DNA of 64,000 nt from Clostridiales bacterium (GTDB taxonomy: Bacteria > Bacillota > Clostridia > Christensenellales > Aristaeellaceae), in the NCBI GenBank assembly GCA_015056205.1, contig SVGS01000001.1, forward strand, positions 62,001 to 126,000. Direction: 5' to 3'. The notes beneath the pieces are model-generated. The model worked only from the letters and a program-made list of their open reading frames with translations, was not told the DNA's origin and did not search any database. A program made the translations under genes and the position numbers. Position 1 is the stretch's first letter, and each line of letters opens with the position of its first letter. Of this stretch, positions 1 through 8,133 are shown one piece after another.

Positions 1-939
1 ATCCGGATTGATTTCCTGAGCATGACCAATATTCTGAACATCCTTCAGAACGCTTCCACCAAAGGTATTCTGGCCCTCGGCTGCGCCGGCCTGATCGTGC
101 TGGCCGGCACGGACCTGTCCATCGGCCGGGTTCTGGGCATTTCCGCCGCTGTGACGGCTTCTCTGGTGCAGTCCACCACCTACGTCAGCCGGATGTATCC
201 CACCATGGTGAGTTCTCTGGGAGGGTTCGGCCTTCTGATTCCGCTGTTTGCCTCGATCGCCATTGCCGTCATTTTCTCCCTGATTAACGGCTTCGGAGTG
301 GCCAAGCTGCATCTGCACGCCTTTATCGTGACGCTGGGCACTCAGCTGATTGCATACGGCGTCAACTGCCTGTATATTGAATCCCAGCCTTCCGGAACGG
401 CTCAGGCGCTGTCTACCTTTGATCCCACCTTCCTGAATGTGGCGGCCGGCGCCATTTATATCGGCGAACTGAGGATTCCGCTGGTTGTACTCTATTTCAT
501 TTTCCTGGCCGTCATTGTCTGGGTGATCTGGAACAAGACCAAACTGGGCAAGAATATGTTCGCCGTGGGCGGCAATACGGAAGCTGCGGCCGTATCCGGC
601 GTCAATGTGGCGAAAACGATCATGCTGGTGTACCTGATGGCCGGTGTCCTTTACGGTATCGCTTCCTTCCTGGAAGCGGCCCGGATCACCTCGGTCGGCG
701 CAAACACCGGCCTGAACTACGAAACAGATGCGATCAGCGCGGTGGTTGTCGGCGGCGTCAGCTTCTCGGGCGGCGTCGGTACGATTCAGGGCGTTGTGAT
801 CGGCGCCGTGATCATGCAGGCCATTGTTTACGCCCTGCAGTTCCTGGGCGTAAATCCCTATATTCAGTATATTATTCGCGGTCTGATTATCATTCTGGCC
901 GTTTCGATTGACGTACGCAAGTACATCGTAAAGAAGTAA
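1..939 (+). CDS. mglC: Galactose/methyl-galactoside ABC transporter permease MglC (5' end missing)
   Basis: This is the membrane channel subunit of an Mgl-type sugar importer. The reading frame is open from the first base of the window, so the N-terminus lies outside; the internal ATG at 22 is not the real start. The visible part has several hydrophobic spans. It matches MglC as I know it: GTDLSIGR near the start, the WNKT-x-GKN stretch, GGNTEAA-x-VSGVNV, and a C-terminal GGVSFSGGVGT followed by GVNPY-x-QYII. Family knowledge: MglC works with an MglA ATPase and an MglB binding protein, presumably encoded just upstream of the window. It is followed 4 bp later by a small membrane protein gene, which suggests translational coupling. 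Confidence 0.92.
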   Translation: MRIDFLSMTNILNILQNASTKGILALGCAGLIVLAGTDLSIGRVLGISAAVTASLVQSTTYVSRMYPTMVSSLGGFGLLIPLFASIAIAVIFSLINGFGVAKLHLHAFIVTLGTQLIAYGVNCLYIESQPSGTAQALSTFDPTFLNVAAGAIYIGELRIPLVVLYFIFLAVIVWVIWNKTKLGKNMFAVGGNTEAAAVSGVNVAKTIMLVYLMAGVLYGIASFLEAARITSVGANTGLNYETDAISAVVVGGVSFSGGVGTIQGVVIGAVIMQAIVYALQFLGVNPYIQYIIRGLIIILAVSIDVRKYIVKK

Positions 940-943
940 TACC

Positions 944-1171
944 ATGAAGAATGATGAATCCATCCGGGAAGCCCGGGCTGAAATGGAAGCAGCCAAGAAG
1001 CAGTCGGAACGGCAGTTTTCCGGGGAGCAGAGGCTGCCCAGACGGTTCAGAATTTATGACAAAATCAAGGAGAATGTTTCCCTGAAAACCGTTGATACGG
1101 TGATCGCGGTCACGGCGCTTGCGATCGTGGCGCTGCTCATCTACGGGATTCTGACGGGAAAAAGAGGATAA
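944..1171 (+). CDS. Small single-span membrane protein, unknown function
   Basis: This 75-residue protein has a charged N-terminal half rich in Glu, Lys and Arg, likely helical. One hydrophobic segment follows at about residues 50-70 (VIAVTALAIVALLIYGIL), with a short basic tail. The predicted topology is a cytoplasmic N-terminus with a single membrane anchor. It starts 4 bp after the mglC stop and has only a weak ribosome site, so it is probably translated by coupling. I do not recognise a family. Its place between the sugar permease and a cyclic-nucleotide-binding protein suggests an accessory part of that operon, but this is inference. Confidence 0.7.
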   Translation: MKNDESIREARAEMEAAKKQSERQFSGEQRLPRRFRIYDKIKENVSLKTVDTVIAVTALAIVALLIYGILTGKRG

Positions 1172-1198
1172 CGGAGACATAGAATAAAGGAGGAGAGA

Positions 1199-2110
1199 AT
1201 GATGGTGAACAAGTGCTTTAAAAAAGGTGAAGTGATTTTCCGGGAGGGCGATTTTCAGGATACTTTCTACAAGGTAATATCCGGAACGGTTCAGATTTAT
1301 CTGGGATACGGTTCGCCGGAAGCCAAGCTGATCACCACCCTCAGCGCCGGAGAATTCTTCGGCGAGATGGGCGTGATTGAAACCAAGTCCAGGAGCGCGA
1401 CGGTGGTTGCTGGCGATGAAGAGGTTGTCACCGAGGAATATACATCGGACGATCTGAACAGCTTTTTCCAGGAGAATCCGGATCAGATTATGACAATCAT
1501 GGAACAGATCGGCGCGAGGATCGGTTCTCTGACCAAGGATTATCAGGACGCGATGGACGCGGTTCAGGCGCTGGAAGCCGGCAATGTGAAGCAGTCCGGA
1601 GGCATTCTGGATAAAATTATGAAGGCGGTCGGATTCTACAAATCCAACCGGAAACTGGCTGAAAAAATGAGCGCTGAAGAAGTGATTCAGCCTCAGCGTC
1701 TGCCGAATGACCCTTCCGCCAGGCTGGAAACATTCAGCAAGGGAACCGTGATCTGCAAAGAGGGAAGCGTCATGCGCTGCATGTACTATCTGCATGCCGG
1801 CGAAGCCGGCGTGTATCACGGGTTCGGAACGCCCGCGGAAGTGAGAATTGCCACCGTATATGTGGACCAGATGTTCGGAGAGATGGGCCTGCTCTCCGGC
1901 GCTCCCCGTTCCGCGACGGTCCGGGCTGAAAAGGACAATACGCTGGTGGAAATCATTCTCTGGGACGATCTGACGAACTTGTTCCGGACGAACCCCGCGA
2001 AGATTGATTCGATCATTCGGTACTTGTCCTACAGGCTCCGGAATCTGGACCGGAATTACATGAAAGCCTGCCAGAAGGTATATGAACTGACCGAGGCGAA
2101 GAAAGCATAA
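1199..2110 (+). CDS. Protein with two cyclic-nucleotide-binding domains and no output domain
   Basis: The 303-residue soluble protein has two Crp-like cNMP-binding beta-barrels, at about residues 8-110 and 175-290, joined by a charged helical linker. Each barrel keeps a phosphate-binding-cassette pattern: FGEMGVIETKSRSATV in the first and FGEMGLLSGAPRSATV in the second. The Gly-Glu and Arg-Ser-Ala positions that contact the cyclic phosphate in Crp are present in both. No helix-turn-helix, kinase or channel segment is visible, so it is not an ordinary Crp regulator. Start: AAAGGAGGAGAG lies just upstream of ATG 1199; an ATG at 1202 is also possible. It is the last gene before a strong terminator. 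The function is unknown; the ligand could be cAMP, cGMP or another small molecule. Confidence 0.85.
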   Translation: MMVNKCFKKGEVIFREGDFQDTFYKVISGTVQIYLGYGSPEAKLITTLSAGEFFGEMGVIETKSRSATVVAGDEEVVTEEYTSDDLNSFFQENPDQIMTIMEQIGARIGSLTKDYQDAMDAVQALEAGNVKQSGGILDKIMKAVGFYKSNRKLAEKMSAEEVIQPQRLPNDPSARLETFSKGTVICKEGSVMRCMYYLHAGEAGVYHGFGTPAEVRIATVYVDQMFGEMGLLSGAPRSATVRAEKDNTLVEIILWDDLTNLFRTNPAKIDSIIRYLSYRLRNLDRNYMKACQKVYELTEAKKA

Positions 2111-2131
2111 GTTTCTGACGATTTCCATTTG

Positions 2132-2160
2132 CCGGAGGAGCGAAAGCTCTTCCGGTTTTT
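2132..2160 (+). terminator. Rho-independent terminator of the mglC operon
   Basis: A 10-bp stem (2132-2141 with 2146-2155, one G-T pair) is closed by a GAAA tetraloop and followed by five T residues. It is placed 21 bp after the stop of the double cNMP-binding protein. Confidence 0.9.
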
Positions 2161-2255
2161 CCGCACAATATGATTTGCAGCGGGAGAAATGATATCCCCG
2201 GAACGGATCCGCGGGCCCGGAGCAAATTCAACCGAGTCAGGAGAAGAGAAACAAG

Positions 2256-2948
2256 ATGTACTGCAGACAGTGTCAGAAAAACATTGAAATGGAAGGAACC
2301 GTCTTCTGCCCTTACTGCGGGAGCAAACTGGCGGAAAAAACTGCCCCGGAAGCGCTGGAGAGCGAAGAACTGAAATGGCTCACAAAAGCGCTGGCTGTAA
2401 CCAGTCTGCCGGAACGGAAAAAAATTCTGATGCAGGGGCTTCAGCAGTATCCAGATTCAAAGCTCCTCAAATGGGAGCTGCTGTTTATCGGTGAGCCTGC
2501 GGCGAAACCGGCCAGAGGAAGAATTGATTATTCCCTCATCAAGTGCTGGATCCTGCAGATTTATCTGAAACCGGAAGAATTTTCGGCCGATGAAAAAACA
2601 GCCATGAGAAAAAAACTGTTTGACGATCCGCAGCTGGATCAGACGGCAGCGCTTTTCAGCGACCCTGAGCAGAAGAAATCAGAATACCTGGAAAGAATCT
2701 GCCGGGATTATATCGAGATCTTCATGGAGGAAGACAACCGGCTGATGGGAAGCATATTCGGGTTTAAAAGAGAAAAGAACAAGGAAAAGTATCTGGCAAA
2801 ACCGGCAGCAGACATGATCCGGAGAATGAAAACAGACACCGGTCTGACCGCGGATCAGTGCAAACAGCTGGCCGATTCCTTTTATTTCGCCTTTTCCCGG
2901 AGAATGAATGGAAACACGGAATTTCTGGACGAAGCGCTTCAGGATTGA
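2256..2948 (+). CDS. Zinc-ribbon protein of unknown function
   Basis: The 230-residue protein begins with a four-cysteine zinc ribbon (C3-x2-C6 and C18-x2-C21, the second pair in FCPYCGSKL). The rest is a hydrophilic, mostly helical region rich in Lys and Glu with no motif I recognise. There is no signal peptide or membrane span, so it is likely cytoplasmic. AGGAGAAG lies 9-10 bp before the ATG. Its last 10 bp overlap the end of miaA, which is transcribed towards it. N-terminal ribbons of this type are common in Clostridia on many unrelated proteins, so the ribbon alone does not give a function. Confidence 0.8.
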   Translation: MYCRQCQKNIEMEGTVFCPYCGSKLAEKTAPEALESEELKWLTKALAVTSLPERKKILMQGLQQYPDSKLLKWELLFIGEPAAKPARGRIDYSLIKCWILQIYLKPEEFSADEKTAMRKKLFDDPQLDQTAALFSDPEQKKSEYLERICRDYIEIFMEEDNRLMGSIFGFKREKNKEKYLAKPAADMIRRMKTDTGLTADQCKQLADSFYFAFSRRMNGNTEFLDEALQD

Positions 2949-3829
2949 CGGAGAAAGGCGGAAATCAGCCCGCAGGCTTCCGCTTCCGGATCCCCGGCCA
3001 TATTCAGCCAGTGGATGCGGGGATCCCTCCGGAACCAGGTCATCTGACGTTTGGCAAAGCGCTTGATCGCTTTTGCAAGCTCCTCTTTCATCTGTTCATA
3101 GCCCATTTCCCCGGTCAGGTACCAGGTGAGGTATTTATACTCCAGGCCGAGTTTGACCAGAAATTCCTTGCTGATACCCTGATCCAGCAGAGCCCGGACT
3201 TCATCCGCCATTCCCTGATCCAGACGGCGGTCCAGCCGTTCGTCAATCCGTTCCAGGAGCTTCTCCCGGGGCCAGGTGACACCGAGCTTCAGCACCTCAA
3301 AACGGGGGCATTTTCCGGCGGGACGATAGTCGTCCTGAGCCAGCCGTTCCAGTGCTCGCATGACCCTGTGACGGTTCCGCGGATCAATGTCCGCGGAAGG
3401 AAGCTGCTCCTTCAGCATCCGATACAGAGCGGGAGTATCCAGGGTTTCCAGCTGCTCCCGGAGCGAATGATCCGGCGCGCGGTCGCTCAGCAGATACCCG
3501 TCCGCCACCGCGTCGATATACAGACCGGTTCCGCCAACGAGAAACGGAACGTGCCCCCGCCGCAGAATCTGATCCGCGGCTTCATAGGCCAGGCGCTGAA
3601 AATCCGCCATGGAAAAGAACTGGCCGGGGTTTACAACATCCAGCAGGTGATGCGGGACGCCGTTCATTTCCGCCGCGGTAATCTTTCCGGATCCAAGATC
3701 CATTTTCCGGTATACCTGGCGGGAATCAGCGGAAATAATCTCCCCCTGAAAGCGGGAAGCGAGCTTTACGCCGAGCGCGCTTTTGCCGGAGGCGTTGGTT
3801 CCGGCCAGGACGACCATTCTGGGCAGCAT
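2939..3829 (-). CDS. miaA: tRNA dimethylallyltransferase MiaA
   Basis: MiaA transfers a dimethylallyl group to N6 of A37 in tRNAs that read codons starting with U. Visible hallmarks are the P-loop GTNASGKS near the N-terminus, DSRQVY about 25 residues later, GGTGLYIDA, and the later RNRHRVMRALE region. The length of about 296 residues is normal. I place the start at ATG 3829, because AAAGGAG is then 8 bp upstream; a GTG six bases further out would sit almost on top of the ribosome site. It is a single gene, convergent with the zinc-ribbon gene and divergent from the HU gene. Confidence 0.95.
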   Translation of the reverse strand: MLPRMVVLAGTNASGKSALGVKLASRFQGEIISADSRQVYRKMDLGSGKITAAEMNGVPHHLLDVVNPGQFFSMADFQRLAYEAADQILRRGHVPFLVGGTGLYIDAVADGYLLSDRAPDHSLREQLETLDTPALYRMLKEQLPSADIDPRNRHRVMRALERLAQDDYRPAGKCPRFEVLKLGVTWPREKLLERIDERLDRRLDQGMADEVRALLDQGISKEFLVKLGLEYKYLTWYLTGEMGYEQMKEELAKAIKRFAKRQMTWFRRDPRIHWLNMAGDPEAEACGLISAFLRQS

Positions 3830-3894
3830 GGACACACTCCTTTGAATCGTTCCGCAAAAGTTTAATCCGCACTCCGCGGATTTATTCCACAGGC

Positions 3895-3923
3895 ATCATA
3901 ACACAGGAAGCATGCTGCGGCAA
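3895..3923 (-). promoter_or_regulatory. Probable miaA promoter
   Basis: On the reverse strand TTGCCG (3923-3918) and TATGAT (3900-3895) are separated by 17 bp. The leader holds a small stem, AATCCGC pairing with GCGGATT (3864-3882). Confidence 0.55.
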
Positions 3924-3985
3924 GCGGAAGCGGGAAGATCTTCCGGAGAAAGCAGAATACTGACGGGGAAAGAATGACCAAAGCC

Positions 3986-4034
3986 CAATATGGGCGTTTC
4001 AAAAAAAGCAATATGGGAGTTTCAAGAAAAAAAG
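3986..4034 (+). repeat. Two tandem copies of a CAATATGGG-x-GTTTCAA element before the HU promoter
   Basis: Two head-to-tail copies start at 3986 and 4009, 23 bp apart. Both share CAATATGGG, one variable base, GTTTCAA and an A-rich tail. The second copy ends directly against the -35 box of the HU promoter. The position suggests a regulator site or an A-tract upstream element; the factor is unknown. Confidence 0.7.
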
Positions 4035-4035
4035 C

Positions 4036-4063
4036 TTGACATGAAAACAGGAATGGATATACT
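4036..4063 (+). promoter_or_regulatory. HU gene promoter
   Basis: A consensus TTGACA (4036-4041) and TATACT (4058-4063) are separated by 16 bp, with an A-rich tract immediately upstream. This is a strong sigma-A-type promoter, as expected for an abundant nucleoid protein. Confidence 0.85.
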
Positions 4064-4097
4064 GATGAAGCAATAAATTCCTAAGGAGGAACCCAGA

Positions 4098-4373
4098 ATG
4101 AACAAGGGTGAACTGATTACGGCACTGGTTGCCAAGACTCAAATGAACAAGAAGAATGCTGAAGCGGTTCTGAACGCCACACTGGAAACCATTTCCGAAG
4201 CGATGGCGAAGGGCGATAAGGTTCAGCTGATCGGTTTCGGCACTTTTGAAGCGAAAGAGCGTCCCGCCCGCGTGGCCCGGAATCCCAGAACCGGCGAAGC
4301 GGTGAAAATCGCCGCCAGCAAGGCTCCTGTTTTCAAAGCCGGTAAAGCTCTGAAAGACGCTGTCAATAAGTAA
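4098..4373 (+). CDS. HU-family DNA-binding protein
   Basis: The 91-residue protein is a full-length HU/IHF homologue, which bends and compacts DNA as a dimer. It starts MNKGELI, has the helical N-terminal half, then GFGTFEAKERPARVARNPRTGE, the beta-arm with the Arg-Asn-Pro tip. It ends in the expected short C-terminal helix (PVFKAGKALKDAV). The ribosome site AAGGAGG is well placed. The gene stands alone between a strong promoter and a terminator-like hairpin. Nothing distinguishes it from the usual single HU gene of Clostridia. Confidence 0.97.
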   Translation: MNKGELITALVAKTQMNKKNAEAVLNATLETISEAMAKGDKVQLIGFGTFEAKERPARVARNPRTGEAVKIAASKAPVFKAGKALKDAVNK

Positions 4374-4385
4374 TCATGATTTCAG

Positions 4386-4408
4386 TCCGCGGTTTTTACA
4401 GCCGCGGA
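4386..4408 (+). terminator. Hairpin after the HU gene
   Basis: TCCGCGG (4386-4392) pairs with CCGCGGA (4402-4408) and is followed by a T-rich but interrupted stretch. It is probably the HU terminator. Confidence 0.6.
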
Positions 4409-4436
4409 TTTAGTTATTCCGGCTCGGTGAAAAAGG

Positions 4437-4465
4437 TTGCAATAAGCACTGAAATGTGATAGAAT
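4437..4465 (+). promoter_or_regulatory. Promoter of the transglutaminase/pilus-like operon
   Basis: TTGCAA (4437-4442) and TAGAAT (4460-4465) are separated by 17 bp, and the ATG at 4501 follows about 30 bp after the expected start site. Confidence 0.65.
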
Positions 4466-4500
4466 CAAGCCAGATATAGGAAAAAACAGGAGGAGATGGC

Positions 4501-5325
4501 ATGTTCGCAGAAAGAAAGAGCAAGCGGATTTACACGGCATGCGTCGTGGCTGTTCTTGCTTTATGTTTTGCGATTCTGTCTCTGGCTGAGATTAAAATGC
4601 CGGAGGCCTCCGGGAAGTCTGTAGTGAAAAAAGGGGATCTGGTGATTGATAACAGCCATATGGATCAGGGCTATATCATGATCAAAGCCACATCCAGCAA
4701 AAAAAGATACAAGGTCAGGATCACTACTTCTGGCGCAAAGCTGAATTACGATCTGAACAGCAAGGGTGAATACGAAGTATTTCCTTTACAGTTCGGCAAC
4801 GGGAAGTACGAAATCGGTCTTTACCGGCAGGCCAGCGGAACCAAGTATGAAGCGGTAGGCAAGGCGAACCTGAAAGTGAAGATGAGCGATGAACTGAACT
4901 GTTTTCTTTACCCGAACCAGTATGTGAACTACAACGAGAAAACGGAATGCGTTGTAGCCGCTACGGAAATGTGTTCCGGAATGACTGATCAGGCTGATAT
5001 TTTCAAGACAGTCTGCAATTATATCAAATCCAATTTTGTCTATGATTTTATCAAAAGCGTGACCGTTGGAAAGGGTGTGCTTCCGGATATCGACGGATGC
5101 TGGAGTACAAAAATGGGGATCTGTCAGGATTTGTCCGCGATGACCTGCGCGATGCTTCGGAGCCAGGGCGTCCCGGCGCGGCTGATGATCGGTACTCTGG
5201 GGGTTAACACCTATCATGCCTGGGTGATGGCGGTTGTCAACGGAGAAGAGAAATTCTTCGACCCGACAGCCGAATTGAACGCCAGCTCCAAAACAGATAC
5301 TTACACAACGGAACGTTACTATTAA
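4501..5325 (+). CDS. Secreted or membrane-anchored transglutaminase-like protein
   Basis: The 274-residue protein has a hydrophobic N-terminal signal or anchor at about residues 11-29. It is followed by a beta-rich region and a C-terminal transglutaminase-like (papain-fold) domain. The catalytic triad is visible: Cys208 in GICQDLSAM, His239 in TYHAW, and Asp254 in FFDPTA. Family knowledge: such domains act as proteases, amidases or cross-linkers outside the cytoplasm; the substrate here is unknown. It is the first gene after a promoter and lies 37 bp ahead of a PilC-type gene with no terminator between. It is therefore probably part of the pilus-like operon, possibly acting on a surface protein that the operon handles (inference). 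Confidence 0.85.
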   Translation: MFAERKSKRIYTACVVAVLALCFAILSLAEIKMPEASGKSVVKKGDLVIDNSHMDQGYIMIKATSSKKRYKVRITTSGAKLNYDLNSKGEYEVFPLQFGNGKYEIGLYRQASGTKYEAVGKANLKVKMSDELNCFLYPNQYVNYNEKTECVVAATEMCSGMTDQADIFKTVCNYIKSNFVYDFIKSVTVGKGVLPDIDGCWSTKMGICQDLSAMTCAMLRSQGVPARLMIGTLGVNTYHAWVMAVVNGEEKFFDPTAELNASSKTDTYTTERYY

Positions 5326-5362
5326 TCCGGACACAGATCGTGCAAAATGGAGGGTGAAGCGA

Positions 5363-6433
5363 ATGGCATTCGGAGCGAAGAAAAAGAATCAGATCATGTC
5401 GTCTGAGGAATTGAGCAGCTTCTGCGATCAGATCGCGCTGATGCTCAGTTCCGGCATGACGCTCCGGGACGGCATTGAAATGCTGGCCGAAGACGAGATG
5501 AAGCAGAAGGACAATAAAGTCCATCCCTATACAGATCTTTATCAGGTCGTTGACGAGACCGGGTCTCTTTATGTAGCCATGAAGGAGCATGAAGAGAACT
5601 GGCCGCAGTACATGATTGAAATGGTCGGCATCGGTGAACAGACCGGCCGGCTGGAAGATATCATGATCAGCCTGTCCACCTATTACCAGCGTGAAGGCCG
5701 GATCCGGACAGCTGCAATGAGCGCGATTACCTATCCGCTCGTTCTCGGCGTGATGATGGTTGTGATCATCGGGATTCTGCTCTGGCGGGTTCTGCCTGTT
5801 TTCCGGCGGGTGCTTGAGTCGCTCGGTGTCGGAGCCAGCGGAAGCGGGTCGCTGCTCATGCGGGTCGGTACGATCGTCGGCTGGGGCGTGCTGATTCTGA
5901 TCGCGCTGGTTGTCGTGATTGCGATTGTCATCATGATTCTGATGAAGACCAAGGCGAAGGACAAGACGCTGAAATTCCTGAAGAATCTGTTCCCGCAGGT
6001 CCGGAAACTTACGGAACAGCTGTCCGCTTCCCGCGTAGCCGGCATTCTCGGACTGATGCTTTCCAGCGGATTCCCCATGGAGAACGCTCTTGAGATGGCA
6101 CCCGCGGCGCTTGCGGATCAGGAATCGATTGAAAAGGTTGAGATTATTCGGAAGAAGATGAAAGATGAGGGAGAAACCTTCTCCGACGCGCTGGCGCAAA
6201 GCGGTCTGTTTGCGGATTTCCATAACAGAATGCTGAAAGTCGGAGCGGCTTCCGGCCATGAACCTCAGGTGATGTCCAAAATCGCCAGCATCTATGAGGA
6301 ACAGGTAGAAGACGGGCTGGACCGGCTGATTTCCATCGTGGAACCGACGCTTGTTGCGCTGCTGAGCATCGTCATCGGAGCGATTCTGCTGAGCGTCATG
6401 CTGCCCATGGCCGCCGTGCTGAGTTCGATGTGA
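5363..6433 (+). CDS. PilC/GspF-type inner-membrane platform protein
   Basis: This is the polytopic platform of type IV pilus and type II secretion systems, which couples the cytoplasmic ATPase to pilin movement. Two T2SS-F domains are visible. The first has CDQIALMLSSGMTLRDGIEML near residue 20, and the second repeats the pattern with LGLMLSSGFPMENALEM near 235. Both lead into hydrophobic spans, and the C-terminal span IVIGAILLSVMLPM is typical. I use ATG 5363, because GGAGG at 5349-5353 is 9 bp away; a GTG at 5354 abuts that site. At about 356 residues it is slightly shorter than classical PilC. Confidence 0.92.
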   Translation: MAFGAKKKNQIMSSEELSSFCDQIALMLSSGMTLRDGIEMLAEDEMKQKDNKVHPYTDLYQVVDETGSLYVAMKEHEENWPQYMIEMVGIGEQTGRLEDIMISLSTYYQREGRIRTAAMSAITYPLVLGVMMVVIIGILLWRVLPVFRRVLESLGVGASGSGSLLMRVGTIVGWGVLILIALVVVIAIVIMILMKTKAKDKTLKFLKNLFPQVRKLTEQLSASRVAGILGLMLSSGFPMENALEMAPAALADQESIEKVEIIRKKMKDEGETFSDALAQSGLFADFHNRMLKVGAASGHEPQVMSKIASIYEEQVEDGLDRLISIVEPTLVALLSIVIGAILLSVMLPMAAVLSSM

Positions 6434-6498
6434 TTTTTCCCGAATGATTCGAGTGATCCCATTAAACTTCCTGAATACTGGAGAAAGGAGCAGACGAA

Positions 6499-6810
6499 AT
6501 GAGTATCAATAAAAAAGATGTTGGAGCGATCCTCATCTTCGTCGCGCTCATTGTCGGCTTTATTCTGTTAGTGAACGGAATAACCAATAAGGGCAGTTCG
6601 CGGGAGATGGACATTGTACGGGACGCTGTTAAAAATGCTTCGCTGACCTGTTATGCGGTTGAGGGAATGTATCCCGACAGTCTGACATATCTGAAAGAGC
6701 ATTACAATCTTTCCTACAATGAAGATAAATATATCGTCTACTACGAACCGCTGGCATCCAATCTGATGCCGTCCATCAAAGTGGCAGAAAGGGGGGTTAT
6801 GGACCTGTGA
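6499..6810 (+). CDS. Small pseudopilin-like membrane protein
   Basis: The 103-residue protein has one hydrophobic helix near the N-terminus (about residues 9-26, GAILIFVALIVGFILLV) and a short exported domain. There is no classical Gly/Phe-x4-Glu prepilin peptidase site. By position and architecture it resembles a small pilin-like component, but I cannot assign it to a family. It lies in a run of four small single-span proteins between PilC and the PilT-like ATPase, and its stop overlaps the GTG start of the next gene by 4 bp. Confidence 0.7.
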   Translation: MSINKKDVGAILIFVALIVGFILLVNGITNKGSSREMDIVRDAVKNASLTCYAVEGMYPDSLTYLKEHYNLSYNEDKYIVYYEPLASNLMPSIKVAERGVMDL

Positions 6811-7304
6811 GCAAAACAGTCGGACATAATCCCCGTACCATTCAGAATGTTTTCATTCTTTTGCTGTTGTCCGTATTCGCATGCCTGAGCACCTTCCTTG
6901 TGACGATGGGAGCGCAGGCCTACCGCAGCGCGGTCGACCGGGCGGATAAAAACAATTCATCCCGGATTATGACTGCCGTTGTACGAAGCGCTGTCTGGGC
7001 TGAAGACGGCGGTAAGCTTCAGGTTGAGAATTATGATCAGTTCGGAATGAAAGTGCTCAGTATTATGAATGAGTACGATGGAGAACAGTATTACAAGCGT
7101 ATTTACTGCATGGACGGGAAGCTGTATGAATGCTTCCAGGGGGCCGAATCGGAATTTGATCCTGAATACGGAGAGGATTTATGCGACCTGAAAGCATTTG
7201 AACCTTCAATTGAAGGGAAGATGCTGACTGTAAAACTGACGGCGCCGGATGATACGGTCAGGGTTATTCACACCTACCTGAGAGCGGGAGGTGCTGAAGA
7301 ATGA
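6807..7304 (+). CDS. Single-span membrane protein of the pilus-like operon (DUF4860-like)
   Basis: The 165-residue protein has an N-terminal hydrophobic helix (about residues 15-34) followed by an exported domain of roughly 130 residues. Its start, with T-I-Q-N-V-F-I-L-L-L-L and then G-A-x-x-Y-R, resembles the DUF4860 proteins I associate with clostridial type IV pilus-like operons. That family label is from memory and not checked. It begins at a GTG overlapping the previous stop and ends 4 bp inside the next gene, so translation is tightly coupled. Confidence 0.7.
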   Translation: MSKTVGHNPRTIQNVFILLLLSVFACLSTFLVTMGAQAYRSAVDRADKNNSSRIMTAVVRSAVWAEDGGKLQVENYDQFGMKVLSIMNEYDGEQYYKRIYCMDGKLYECFQGAESEFDPEYGEDLCDLKAFEPSIEGKMLTVKLTAPDDTVRVIHTYLRAGGAEE

Positions 7305-7702
7305 AAGAAGGCGGACGCGCAAACGCGCTGCTCGTGGAACTGATGATCGTTATCTTTTTCTTCATGATCGCATCCATGACGCTTGTGGAACTCTTTGCTT
7401 CTTCCAAACTGAAAAGTATGGAGGCAAAAGCACTGAATGATTCCATGCTCGAGACACAGAACATCGCGGACGAATTATACGGATCTGAAAACGCGGAAAA
7501 GACGCTGACAGCTCTCGGATTTCAGAATGAGAACAATGTCTGGACCCTGGAGTATGACGGTTACACGATCCGGGTAACCCATCGGGAAGAAGAAACGGAA
7601 AGCGGTATCCTGGATACTTACGACGTTGCTTCTTATCTGAAAGATAAACAGCTTCTTTCACTTCCTTCCACCCGCTTTTATCCGAAGGAGGTGAATCCAT
7701 GA
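7301..7702 (+). CDS. Pseudopilin-like protein with a type IV pilin-like N-terminal helix
   Basis: Of the four small proteins, this 133-residue one has the most pilin-like N-terminus. ALLVELMIVIFFFMIA resembles the FTLIELLVVIAII start of type IV pilins, including a Glu at the fifth position of the helix. The residue before the would-be cleavage site is Asn rather than Gly, so processing by a standard prepilin peptidase is doubtful. A small globular domain of about 100 residues follows. The gene is coupled to its neighbours by 4-bp overlaps on both sides. Confidence 0.72.
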   Translation: MKEGGRANALLVELMIVIFFFMIASMTLVELFASSKLKSMEAKALNDSMLETQNIADELYGSENAEKTLTALGFQNENNVWTLEYDGYTIRVTHREEETESGILDTYDVASYLKDKQLLSLPSTRFYPKEVNP

Positions 7703-8133
7703 AACGTAAAATTGCCCTGGGTCCAGGCGCCGCTTCGCTTATTCTGATTGTGGTCGCCCTCAGCCTGGCGATGATGGCCATGCTGACGATTATCGGATCC
7801 AAAAATGATTACAGTCTCTGTTACCGAAGCGCCAGCATGATTGAAAAGGTTTACGAACTGAATGCGGCTTCCGAGCAGCGAATGGCTGAACTGGACGGGA
7901 TTGTGGCAGCAGCTCTTACGGAAGAGAGCGAGGAACTGTTTCTGAAGAAGGTTCAGGAATCCCTTCCGAAGGAAATGACACTGGAAGAAGATCTGGTATC
8001 ATGGAGTGAACCGCTGGAAAACCGTACGCTTGAATGTATGGTGCGGATCAAGAGATCAAAGGACTCAGACAGAATTCAATGGGTATCACATAAACTGAAA
8101 GTCAATGAGCCGGAGGAAGATTGGGAATGGTAG
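7699..8133 (+). CDS. Minor-pilin-like membrane protein
   Basis: The 144-residue protein has a basic N-terminus (MKRK) and then GPGAASLILIVVALSLAMMAML. This Gly-Pro-Gly plus hydrophobic helix resembles the start of PilX/GspK-type minor pilins, which often lack Glu5. The rest is a charged domain with helical character. It is read from an ATG 4 bp inside the previous gene after AAGGAGG, and it overlaps the start of the PilT-like gene by 7 bp. It may form the tip or initiation complex of the pseudopilus (inference). Confidence 0.7.
   Translation: MKRKIALGPGAASLILIVVALSLAMMAMLTIIGSKNDYSLCYRSASMIEKVYELNAASEQRMAELDGIVAAALTEESEELFLKKVQESLPKEMTLEEDLVSWSEPLENRTLECMVRIKRSKDSDRIQWVSHKLKVNEPEEDWEW

Noticed and set aside
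3986-4034. CRISPR array
   Set aside because: There are only two copies, no unique spacers and no cas genes; the repeat lies tight against a promoter.
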